Source: Dirofilaria immitis
Taxonomy: Eukaryota; Nematoda; Chromadorea; Rhabditida; Onchocercidae
DNA: 64,000 nt
Direction of reading: 5' to 3'
NCBI GenBank assembly: GCA_024305405.1
Contig: JAKNDB010000092.1
Coordinates: 3,439,501-3,503,500 of the forward strand
Shown here: piece after piece, positions 47,560 through 60,000 of the stretch
Layout of the letters: each line of letters opens with the position of its first letter
How positions within the stretch are numbered: position 1 is the stretch's first letter
Program-made: the position numbers and the translations under genes
The notes under the pieces: generated by a model
Told to the model about the DNA's origin: nothing
Database searches by the model: none
Seen by the model: only the letters and a program-made list of their open reading frames with translations

Positions 47560-49960
47560 CTATTCCTATTTCATTCACGCTAAGGATGTCGAGTAAAAAA
47601 TTTCATTTCTTTATTCAGTAAACATTTGTTTATTATGACAAAATATTCTAACATGATGTTTAGCAATGATAGTTCGTTGACCACTTTCCGTATATGCTCC
47701 TCTTATTAAAACTGGCCATTGGTTATTCAATTCCTTTTCCGTCGAATAATGATTTTTTTCATGACTTCTCGGATTTGTGAGATGTATAAAATAATTATCT
47801 AGTAATGAAATCTATTACAGACTGTTTTTTAGTTTTTATGGTAATGTTCTATTGTTTTAAAGGAGCTTTTCAAAATTATTTAATTTTCCAACTTTTTGTG
47901 AAAATTTCTGTGATTTGCGGAATTTTTTATATTTCTTTCTTGTCTTTGTTATGAAGAATTCACTGCAGTTAAATTCTTCTTACTCCGCGATGAGTGCTTG
48001 GAATGGTGCTTGTAGCATTGAGAGATCAGGCTTTAAGCAGCTTTTTGACTAATGGAAGCAGGTAAAATATATATTAGTTAAAAAAATGAGGTTTATCCAA
48101 CTGTTATGGACTAAAATTTAATGGAGCACTTAGTTTTGAGTTTTTGTGTGGGAAGTACCGATACTTTTCAGACTACTTGACCTTTTTCTTTTTTTTAAAG
48201 TTTTAACCCGCTGCGATGAGATTGAGATCCCAGTAACTGAAGCATTTATGTTCCCGGCTAATTATGATTCTTGTCATAACTTTTTCATAGCATTATTTGC
48301 TTTTACAGATATCTTTCCGGTTTCTTCTAATAGTTTTATTGCAAAAATGGTTTTCTATACATACGTATATGCTGAAGAATGAAAATATTATTGGGTCATT
48401 TCATATCAAATTTCTGTTAGTGTATCTATCAGTTTCGCTCATGTTATTCAATTAGACTGAATGATGATATCTCGCGCTTTTATATGTATCACATTGATTT
48501 CAATAAAACAGTTCTTCCGTTTTCAGAATTGCGTTGTTTGGTTATTGGTAACTGCAAAGATTTTTTCGGTAATACTGCGTTTTCGACGTTTCGCTTTAGC
48601 TTTAAGTCAAATTTTATGCTAAAATCTCGATCAATAAACGACCTTGTCTTTCTAATTTCCTTGAACAATCACGGAACGGTAAAAAGAAAGGTTAAATTGA
48701 ATATGACACTCTATTATTGTTGTAGGAAGATTATTGCGATAAAGCTATTACTGTTATCGTCAAAAACGCAGTGCGATAGCACGATCGATTGGAATAATTG
48801 ATGAAGAACGAGGGATGTAATACAACAATTCGTCAGTGTTGTGTATAATAAATAGATTTTGTCTGAAGCATTGAAATCGGTTCCTTCACCGCAAAGACAA
48901 GAAAGTGAATAAGACGCAACGAGAGGAATATAATTTGGATGAAGTAGGGTCACATATGCAAACTATTATATTTTTCCGTCTTTTTCGAGAAACATAAGAG
49001 TCCTAATTGATGATTCAAAGGATTACATTTTGACGAATGATCGATTTTTTTTTGCAACAAAGAAAAATTAATCTTTGAAATGATTTCGGAAGAAAAAGGG
49101 ATTGAAATGATCGATGTAAATGCCACTGATAAATCTAATCGGAAAGTTGGATTTTTGATTGAATTGTCGGGAAATCGCAACTTTTAACATAATAGTATGC
49201 CGTAAGAGAATCTTCCAAATTTGCAATAAAAATTTCTCTAATATTGTATGAATTTGCTCAGCTGCAAAAGTTCATAATATATTCTATTATTTGAGAGAAT
49301 TATTTTTCTTCATTAATTAATTCGACAAGTTGAATATGAATAATAAAGTTGAATAATTTTACCGTATGTTCATTGAAAAATATCGGGAAGTCATTAAAGA
49401 ATTTGATAGAATTTGGTTATATCTGATAAAATTAGTTTTAAAATCGAAATGGATATTATCACCAGTAAATTTCCTCATACTGTTCATTCATGTTTCTCAA
49501 CTCCTGTTTAATCGTTTTCATTGAATTAATAATGATCAATAACTTATTATATGAAGGCATTGTTTATAAAATTAATGCTTACTTCTTAATTGAAAGGCCA
49601 ATTCATAGCATCGGAATATTTTGAAATAGAATTCTATTTAGAAATAACAAAATTTCTATTCAATAAACATAAAATGATTATCATTAGCAAAGAAAAGTAC
49701 AAATAATATTGTATGATGATGTTAATAGAATAGTATTGGGAAGGAAATTCTGTAATATGTAAAATTATGGGAAATTAAATAATTCCTTTCTTATTTCAGA
49801 TAAATTTTGCAAAAAGAAACAGAAAATAGTTTTCTTTGCTCATTCAAATTTTTGTTTTTTGGGGAAAAACATTTAAAGTATTTCAAGCAGTCTAAAAAAA
49901 AAAAAAAAAGTGACGACTACTTTTTAATTACGTTAAACATATATAATTTGTTAAATTTAT
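47560..49960. other. akirin 3' region and intergenic spacer
   Basis: Between two convergent genes. 48000-48950 is somewhat less AT-rich, with open frames at 48146-48382 and 48484-48801 that have no motif, signal or splice support; it may be akirin 3' untranslated sequence. An A16 run lies at about 49893-49908. No gene called. Confidence 0.5.
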
Positions 49961-51506
49961 TTAATGTGGTATCGGACGTTTAGTTACATAAATAAATCGT
50001 CGACGAGTTGAATGGCTTGTCTCATCCGGATATCCGGTTATCAATGGTCCTGATATGGTAGCAGCAGTATTAGTAGTAATTGCTGATGCTATCGTTAATT
50101 TTGCTTTTTCATTTTTTATTATGCTAATTTTACTTTCTTCATCTTCTGAAATAATATAAATCATAAATGATTGAATGAATATTAGAAATCGTTTCAGATA
50201 TGATAGATAAGATATAATATTATTTATCAATTTTATTATGATTAATCATTGTCCTGAATCTTTGATAATTATTTGATTGAAATTTAACATTTCGAAAGAT
50301 CTGAAAATAAATCTAATGTTCAAGTATGGGAGAAATTTTGCAAATTAAAATTTGTTTTTAAAATAATTAATTGATAATTAAAATATTATACCATTTAGAA
50401 GTTTCTGATTATGTATTATACCAAGAATTTGTTTATTTTTACTATCTTTAGTATCGCCAACCGCAATAGGACGATTATATGTAAGATAATTTGCAATATC
50501 GCTAAGTTGATATGATCGATGGATATCATTTTTGTTTATTCCAGAAATCTTTTGTTCCTCTTGTTGTTCTTCCGTGTTAACAGAATGTTCATCATATTCA
50601 GTACGTCTTAAATCTGCTATTTGATCCTGAAATTTCTGAGATTTTCTTTTGTTTTTTCTCTCTTTTTATCTCTCTCTTCATTAAGTCATTTGCTGGATAA
50701 GAGAAAAAATTGTAAAAGAGTATGAAAGGTATTTCGAATTCACTGAAGTGTCAATATTGCGAAACATTTTTCGAACTTTTAAAAGTTTCAGAAACAAAAA
50801 CAAATAATATAATCGAAGTTGCCTATTCAAAATACAAAATAATTAAATGACAAATAAAAAATGAATTGATTGTAATTAAATTATAATTCATAGAAAACGT
50901 GTAATTTTTTCAAATTCATTTTATATAGAATTTCGAATTTAATTTTTCTTATCACAAATTATTCCATTTCAGATATTTTTTTATTCTTGTTATTGAGAAA
51001 TTTCAATCTTTACACATTTACTTTTATTTCTATCTTTTTCTATTTATTAGTAACAATCAGTTCATTTTATTTAAAGCTATAAAATGAATTATACAATGAA
51101 ACAATAATAATAATAAACATTTATTTCTTCATTATGGCACTGATTATCTTATCATATAACCATTTATTTTCTAATTTTAACCAAATTTACTTGAAAACGT
51201 ATTTTTAAAAAAATATTTCTCCAAAATAAAATTGTTTAGTGTTTTCATCATATTTAATCAATAAATCATCGAAATTTTACAAAAAGTTTGTCATATAAAA
51301 TGAAATGAACTAACTATATTTTCCTGATTATTTACAATTGCAGGAATTTTAGATGTTGGTTGTTGCTGATTATTTTGATTCGAATGTTGTAGTCGTGTTA
51401 ATGAATTAATTTGAATTTTTGTTTCATTCCAATTATGAGCATTATGTAAAACCGTTATGTCCTCAAATCCACTATTTGCATTATCATGCAATAATAGTTT
51501 ATCATT

Positions 51507-51547
<41 letters not shown>

Positions 51548-53888
51548 TTGTTCTAATTGATGTTTCGATCTTTTGATTCATTGAATCTAAATTTTATCTA
51601 AAAATTAAAATGGCTTATTTCTGCAATAATAATAGATACCACAGTTCACCTTCTAAAGTTAATAAGATTTATATAATGTTAAAATAATATTCCAAATTAT
51701 ATTTCTTGGAAAAATTTTTTGGGAAGTTTTTAGAGAGAATATTGGAGAACTATCATATAATTTGTTAATCCAAAATTTCTTGAATAATTTCTTATATCTT
51801 CAGTTTGAAAAAGAACAAAGAAAAATAATAAAATGAGTAAAAAATAATTGAAATAAACAAATTGAGCTTAATTTTTATCATTTTCAAAAGTTATTTGATT
51901 GAATCAGATTAGAATATTAAATTAAATTCAAAGCATAGACTAACAATGAATGTTATTCGAATAAACAAAATTTTCATACTTTCATATCGAAGGTGAAAAG
52001 TAAAAATAAAAATAAAAAGGCATCATTTAAATGAAACAATTTCGCTACTAAAATTATCGTCACCAATCACCTTCATTATCATTTTCTTCATCATTCGTTA
52101 TTTCATCATATTCAATTATAGCTGATAATGGTGACGTTTCAGAAAGAAGCTGTTGTGGCATATTTTCATATTGAATATTTGATGGTAAGATAAACGTTTG
52201 TTTTGATTTTATGTTTGAAATTTCATGCAACGCGTTATCAGTTATTATTGACGTATAAGTTGAACTTTCATTTGATATTTCATTCTTCTTCTTCGTCTTC
52301 TTTTTTTCATTTTGTCAACTGTTGCGATTTTTTCTAAAGATTTCTTCAATTTTTATTTGTTAGAAAAAACGATAAGAGGAATGTTTAATGAGAGAGAAAA
52401 TATTATATTGTAATAAATTTGGAAATATTAAGAAAATCACAGGAAGATTTCATTTTTCAAAATTCCAACTAATACACTTCTCAGTACACTTCTCTTCTCT
52501 TCTCTTGAAATAAATATATGTAAAGATTTTTTTGAAAAAATATGCCAAAAATGTTCGGCATAGATACATATCGATGTTTTAGACAGAATATTATAATCTT
52601 AAACTTTTGGATTTTTTTCCTAAAGCTTTTCAAAAATGTGTTAATTACCGCATGTTTTCCATCAAGTAATTCCATTTCTAATGGGCAAGGGCAGAAGATT
52701 GCATTAGCACCTGATTCACCAACTAGCCCTCGATTACCTCTTGGACCAAAATTTCCCGGAAGACCATCCATTCCCTTAACACCCTTCTTACCATCTGGTC
52801 CAGGAGGTCCATATACGTAATTTCGTCTGCCTAAAAATTATATCCGAAATTATAAAATTTTTTAATATATCAATTAAACTTAATTGAAATGCTGGAAGTC
52901 ACCTCGAGGTCCTTGAGGTCCAGTTCTACCAATAGATCCAGGTAGTCCTTTCGGCCCCGGTTTCCCGATACCACCTGTAGCAGGCTTTCCATCCGGTCCT
53001 TTTGGTCCTCTGATTCCGCTTGTTCCATTATATCCTTCTGCGCCTTCTAGACCAATTTCACCTAAAAAAGCAAATTAAAAATTTCGCAGATTTCTAAAGC
53101 AAATTTTTATTAAATTAAAGGAAAAGTTCATGAAATACCATCTTGGCCGTCAGATCCAGGAATTCCCGGAATACCTCGATCACCCTTTGGACCTTGTATT
53201 CCTTGATTACCAGGCGCTCCAGAAGGTCCACGTTCTCCTTGCGGGCAATGATGCACTGTTGTTGTATTTCATCCAACAATTCAAGCGTACTTTTTCCTCG
53301 TAATCCGACAGGTCCATCATCACCTTGCTCTCCATCTTCGCCTGGTTCTCCTAAAAATATTTTATGAATTAAAATTGAATTATCACAGTTCCCATGTAAA
53401 ACATCTAGACTATTGTACAATGAAGTATTTCATCATATATACGATCATACCTGGTAAGCCTGGTAATCCAAATTCAGGCTGTGCGCAATTACTGATTGAT
53501 TTTTTCCTACGTAACAATTCTCGATGTTTCTCAGCTAGATACCTATCACCTGTATCGGCTAGTATCTGTAAATAAACTTCGTTACAATTTATTATATATA
53601 TATTTTCTTAACATACACATAAATTACGCTAATAATAATATATGATCAGAAATATTACATTATAGACAATAACGATTTGTTTAAAAAACGACAATAATTT
53701 TTTTCTTATTTTTAATAATTAATTACAATAAATAATAAATCACTAACCTTAAATAATTTCATGCGTTCTTCAATATCATACCTTATAATATCAGTATGCT
53801 TGAATAGTATTGGCAATAAAATTAATTGCGTCAGTATTGTTAAAGCACTTATTAAGAAAACTATAACAGTGATAGTACCATAAAACAT
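49961..53888 (-). CDS. membrane-anchored cuticle-type collagen with acidic C-terminal tail
   Basis: An extracellular-matrix/cuticle collagen. Exons, minus strand: 53888-53748, 53565-53451, 53350-53139, 53061-52903, 52830-52649, 52333-52071, 51586-51315, 50626 to 50392 or 50422, 50145-49961. The N-terminus is a hydrophobic segment ([20 protein letters not shown]) followed by a basic RELLRRKK, like the subtilisin-type processing site of cuticle collagens. Gly-X-Y blocks follow ([74 protein letters not shown]), broken by cysteine knots (CIIxCPQG and FCPCP). The last third, about 250 residues, is non-collagenous, Asn/Asp/Gln-rich with 13 Asp in a row, ending KRPIPH. Exon 3 changes frame near 53247-53248: one extra T gives CIICPQGERG, or a 35-nt GT-AG intron may lie there. 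Exon 6 also needs added bases in A runs (T7 at 52301-52307). No identical family member is recognised. Confidence 0.8.
51507..51548 (-). repeat. GAT triplet run encoding poly-Asp
   Basis: An uninterrupted run of 13 GAT codons on the minus strand in exon 7 of the collagen gene, giving 13 consecutive Asp between RTN and NDK. A coding microsatellite likely to vary in length. Confidence 0.9.
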
Positions 53889-54390
53889 CTAAATATATAA
53901 ATATAAATGAAATATTTGAGCAATACAGAATAGTATAATACATTTCGCATTAAACAATAAGTTCAATTGAATGAGACAAACAGGGAAATGATAAAACTGA
54001 TTTGACAGTTATTACAATCATTCATTGATATTTCTAATCAAATTCATCTCTTTCAATATTTTGGACAAATCTTAAAAGTGTATTATGCTATTCAACTTCT
54101 AATATTATTATTCTATTGTTATAAATGTATTCTTCAGTTATCAGTTGAATTTACACGACTTAATTAGCGATAATTGATCAATACATGCATGAATTTGAAT
54201 TTGATATGCAAAAAAAGGAATGGATACATTTCTATTATTTCTATTAAATTTCGAAGATATAATCCTACATGAATGAATTAGCAATAATTTCTTAATACGC
54301 ATATGAAATTAAATTCAGTACTTATTGAAATCAATGTTTTATATTAATTAATCAATTATTGCTATTACTGAAAGATAATATAATATATAA

Positions 54391-54423
<33 letters not shown>

Positions 54424-57063
54424 TATAAATAGGAAATAAATATTTTTAAAGACAAATTTTTAATACGTATACCAGTAATTTGAAGACATTTCATTCAATT
54501 TCGCCATTTATGTATCTATGGACTAAATTCAACACGCATTAAAATTAATTTCAGAATGTATTAATTAATTAATTATTACTAATTGTAAAAGATAAATATA
54601 TATAAAAGAAAAATGGATAATTTCGAAGAAGAAATTTCAAACTATACATTATTAATTATCAAAAAGTCATCAGTAACTTGACAACTTTTCTTTCATTTCG
54701 TTGTCATACATATACATCTACGGATAATAATACCATAGACACTACTATTATTTCTTTTTTCTTTTTTGTCGATTAAAATTATGAGAAATAGTGGCAATTC
54801 ATTCGTTATCACCCTGGACTAGTTTTATCTGAGACAGAAATGACCTAATTTTAAATGAATGAAAAAATTCTCTTCTTTTTTGAAAGAATGCTAAATTGTC
54901 ACTCATTGTCATCTCTGTCTTCCACTCTTTTCTTCTCTCTCTCTCTCTCTCTTTTGCTTCATTTCTTTCATTGCATCTTTTGAGGGAAAATTTATTTTAT
55001 ACAATTTATGAAATAAATTTTAGAGAATGGAAGATAGAAGAATAAGCATATTAAACTTGATTAATCAAATCAAATGAATTGATTAAATTAAAATAAAATG
55101 ATTATTAATAAATTAGAAGAATAAATGAATATAAAGCAAGAAAAACAAATTTAAGAAAAATTGATTATTACCAAATAAAATAACTAATTTTCCTTTTTCT
55201 TCGCTTCAATTAAAAATTTTAACATAATATTATTTGCAATAAAAATTCTGAAAAATTAAACGATAATAAAAATTATTTCCATTTCCTATTTTTAAAAGAT
55301 ATGAATGAAAGAAAATACAGCGATAAATAATATATTCTCATCCCATTTATTCGTTCTTTTCTTTTTCTAATCTATCCTTTACATTATTTATATTTCAATT
55401 TTTCCTTCAAAATCAAATTTTCAATAGGAACTCAAAATATGTCAAATGAATTTTTATGGAAATACGACAAAAGTATATTTGGGATATTTTTATTTTAAAA
55501 GATATCAATAAGAAATATTTATGTATTCATTATTCCAACAATTTATTTATTTGAGATTTAAATGAATTTAATTACTTGACAAATCATATGCAGGTACAAA
55601 CATCCACATACAAATTCGTACATATTTTACATACAAGAACATGCATCTCATATACAAGCTATACATCATATATATATATTCGCATACAAATTCATATATA
55701 AATAATTCAATAAAACTCAAACAGAATCCCAAGTATATTTATATAGAGGAGTTGCATAGATTTACATATAAATTTATAAACGCATACAAATATAATTCCA
55801 GTAAAGCTAACTTATTTTAAGGTTTGATTTTCATTCAAATTTGGATATCATATCTAAAACTTAAATATCAGTTAAAAAATATATCGTTGGAATGAAATTA
55901 AATTAGATACTAATATATAGCTAATAAAAATTTTAATATTACATTTAAAATTAAATGGTCAAAAATTCTTCTTTCTTCAACTTTTAAAAGATTTTGAAAA
56001 ATAATGCTCTTTCTTTCAATTATATTTTATTTTTGTAAATTTGTAGGAATGTTCTACAATAGTTTAATCCTCATTAATTAAGCATAAAATTGGATTAAAT
56101 ACTAATTCAATAAGACGATGAGAATTATCTTTCGATGGTTCTAGCATCATACCGATGACCGAGATTCTCCCAGATTCATTACCTTCGTTGTTAAGCAATC
56201 GGAATTACAAGTAATATAGATATGTCATATCTGATAAATTTAATGAGCATATGAAAGATGATAAAAAATGAAAAGTTCTTTTTTTTTTTATTCAAGTAAC
56301 CAAATTCTTTTTACCTTTTAATTTTATCAAGTAATTTATGCTATGAGAATAAGTAAGTTCAACGAAATATATTCAAACTTGAGACTGTAAGATTACCATA
56401 AAAAGGTATTTTTATTCGTATGTATCAACTTTACATATCAATTATTTTGACCTTATCAGTTAATTTTTTTTATTAATTGATATAGATATGATATCCAAAA
56501 AAACTGTATGAAATGCTTAAAAGAATATAAATTAATGTAAATAATACTTGACATTATATAACATATGTCACTTACCAAAAGTACTCATACTGTGATGTTT
56601 CCATGTATCTATATGATAATAAGATATATATGATAATATTGCAATTATTGATTTTGAGAAATGATAAGCAATATTCAGAATGAAATACTTTTGCTTAAAA
56701 ATTAAAAATTACAGAAAAAATTCTGCAAAATATTTATTATGCCAATCAAAGTTATAAATAACATAACATACGTATATAGATTAATAAGAAGACATCGATG
56801 TTAATACAAAAAAAAAAAAAAATACCAGCGTAAGAAACAAGCTTAAACCTAAAAAAGAAAGAAAAATTATAAAATACTTTTCAAAATTTTCAGGAAAATT
56901 TTCGAAAATTTATTTTTGATAGAAATGAAAAAAATAAACATTATTAGATTATTTTTAAATAAATTCCTTATATCCTCAAAAGTCAACTCTAAATCAAAAT
57001 ATTTTCCTATCTGTTTTATTTATCAAATCAATCTTATATCATGCCCTATCATACTAAATCATA
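53889..57063. other. intergenic between two minus-strand genes, no gene seen
   Basis: 5' flank of the collagen and 3' flank of the phosphatase. It contains an (AT)n microsatellite at 54390-54427 with one GT interruption, a (CT)n tract at 54934-54952, and degenerate ACATAC/CATACAAATTC repeats around 55600-55790. A less AT-rich patch at 56110-56220 has no recognisable coding or RNA-gene structure. Confidence 0.55.
54390..54427. repeat. (AT)n microsatellite
   Basis: About 19 AT units with a single GT interruption near 54405. Non-coding. Confidence 0.9.
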
Positions 57064-60000
57064 TCATTCAAATCGAGAATAACAATTGATCATTTTCTGA
57101 TATTTGCCGATGAAACCCCAATCAGGAAAGATTAACCCAAGTATGAAACGAGTAATATTTGAAGTAATAAATGGTTGCATCCAATGTAGTAATGTACGAT
57201 AGATAAACAGATATTGTAACGGTGATGAAATTGCATGATGGCGTTGAAGTCGTACAAATATTGCTGTCGTAAGGACCAATTTATTATATCGAGCTGATCC
57301 TAAAAATATTTATCTAAAATAGATTAATTAAAAACTACTTAGCATAGAATTGCTCCTTTTAAGAAAAATTTTTTTTGCAAAAATTATTACTTAGTTCTTG
57401 TGTTTGCTATGATAAATTAAAAATTTATTATTAATGAATTTAAAATTACCGAAAATTTGTCAAATTTAGATTTATAAAACAAAATATTTTATAAAATTCA
57501 TTATCAAAAAAATCATCAAGATATTTAATGAATACATATATCATTGGATTAATATAAGAAGATATATACCAATATATATAATAATATTGACAAATTGAAA
57601 TGTTATTTCTTACAATATACTTAAATCATAACCTATTATAGTTTGTGGAAATCTTTTAATAATTTTATTGATAACTTATTTTTGAAGAAACTATTTGTCA
57701 ATATTTGTTGAATATTTGCATTATCTTTTGATAATTAATTTTTGAAAAATAATTGATTCTTCGAAAGTTTAAAAAATTGAATGACTCATTAAAATGACTC
57801 TACTATCGTTAAAGACTCAAAAAAGGAAATTTATCAAATTTAATTATAACCTCTAAGCAAATGCATCAGTAACACTTCTATAGTAACTAAAGTACCAGAA
57901 CGACCACAACCATTTAAGCAATGTATAATTGTCGGCGTTGGTGATAAACGTATTCTAAAATTTTTTTAATTTTAATTGTTTATTTTTATCAAAAACCAAA
58001 TAGGGAAATGATTTAGTAGTAAAATGCCAAGCTTGAGTATCGGTATGTTTTCATCTTTTTGAAATAATATCGAGAAACGGACTTGTTAAAATAATAAAAA
58101 ACTAAACGATGACCATGATAGGTGATACTAATGAACGATGATAACGATGAGTGATAATAATCTTTGGATAATCTTTGGGTGATAAAAAAAAATTTATTGG
58201 ATGATTTAATTGATAGAAGAAATGCATATACCGTCGAAGTATGCGTAACGGCCAATAAAAATCGTTGAAATCATTCCAGTCATATTGCCAGTGTTCTAAT
58301 TTATGCACAGAGCCGTCGTTATCATGAGCTCGCTGTATAGTTAAATGAGTTACATTGAACAGCGGATCGATAGTGCAATCGACTTTATGATTACAAATGA
58401 TATAATCACCATATTGAACTTTATCATTTTCATATCTGTTTAAGCGAAAAATTTCAATTTAACAATGCAAATTTGTAAGAAATTTTAGGCCTGTTATATC
58501 TATTCTTTGTTATCGATTAAAAATAATTATTGATACTTACTATATAATATATTACGAATATTTTAAAATAAAAGTTAATAATAACAATATTTGATGATTA
58601 ATGATAATTTTAAATATATAAAATATTATAACATTGAAAAATGCTCATGTAAAAATATATTATATAAGACGCAAATCTAAAATAAAAAAAAAACATTAAA
58701 ATTATGCATTAATTATGTGCGCTAATTTTATTCAAAAAAAGTTTGAAATTTTCGCCTAATTATTTCAATTTATTAATATGTGGCATTATTTGCTGTAATT
58801 TAATTGATAGTTTACCAGACAATGTAAAACATCTTATCAATTAAATTATGCTAAATATTTACGACATTTCAAAATTATTCAAAATAATTTTGATGTTTAT
58901 CAGATAAATATCTGGATGTTGATAAAAATAAAACAGAAGTGATAAGAATTATTTTACTATGTGATAATGTACAAATTATTGCGAAATATCAGGAGATTAA
59001 AACTTTTTCTTTTCACATTTAAGCGTATCATTACCTAGGCCAATAATATAGACAAGTATTAGGTAGTATTCCATCTAAGAAGCCTAAACGATTTACATTT
59101 ACAGCTTTGCATAACATGATAATATATTTCGAACGTTCTTGCCAGACCATCTGCCAGAAATCGTTGATTGTTGACGTAAGTGGTGCTTGTGTTAGAATAA
59201 ATGTATTCAAGAGTGGACCACCACGTACGTATGATGCATGGATAAAATCATCGCTAAAAATTATCAATCAATGCTTGCATTAAACACATAAGTAATAAAT
59301 TCAAATTAGTAAATAAATTAATACTTATAATAAGCATTAGTTTATTTTTTAAAATTTCTGTTACAAAGATTGCTAAAATATCTTAATTTAAAAAAAAAAA
59401 AAAAAAAACTTGGTAAAATTTAAATAATGAAAGCTAAGTGATGGATAAAAATATAAACTTTGTTATTAAGGGAAAAATATTTCAAAAGAAATTAGAATGA
59501 AAAAAAAACCAATTAAATTTTATTAACTTTCTTAAACTATTAAGAAATTTCGTCACTAAATAAAGTGAAAAAAATCAATAAATAATTTATTTAAGTTTGT
59601 TCAATTTACCTGTGCTGTTAAAAAATTTAAATTATTAATTAGAATAAAAAAACCAATAAATAATTGGTTGATTGGTAAATCGAAAATGTGAGAATGAAAA
59701 TTGATAACAGTTGATTGATAACGTTCTTAGGAAAGGTTTAAACGAATAGAGAAAACACAATATAATTTCATATTATTAGATAGAATATCCGGTAGTACAA
59801 ATCATTTCCGTATAGATTATACGAAAACAATTGCTTAGCATATATTTTTGCTATGCTATTTTACTATTAAATAATGGAGTATTAAATAATTAAACGATCA
59901 ATACTGATATTATGATAATAAATTTGAAAAAGTTTGAAGAAAATAGAAAAAAGAGATGAGAAATTTTTGAGTATTCTAAAACTGATTTAGTTATATATGC

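Noticed and set aside
48146..48801. Open frames of 78 and 105 residues downstream of akirin
   Set aside because: No domain, no signal peptide, no splice-site support; Phe/Asn/Ser-rich composition fits akirin 3' flank.
56110..56220. Possible small RNA gene in a less AT-rich patch (GACGATGAG box-C-like start)
   Set aside because: No matching box D at a fitting distance and no terminal stem that I can see.
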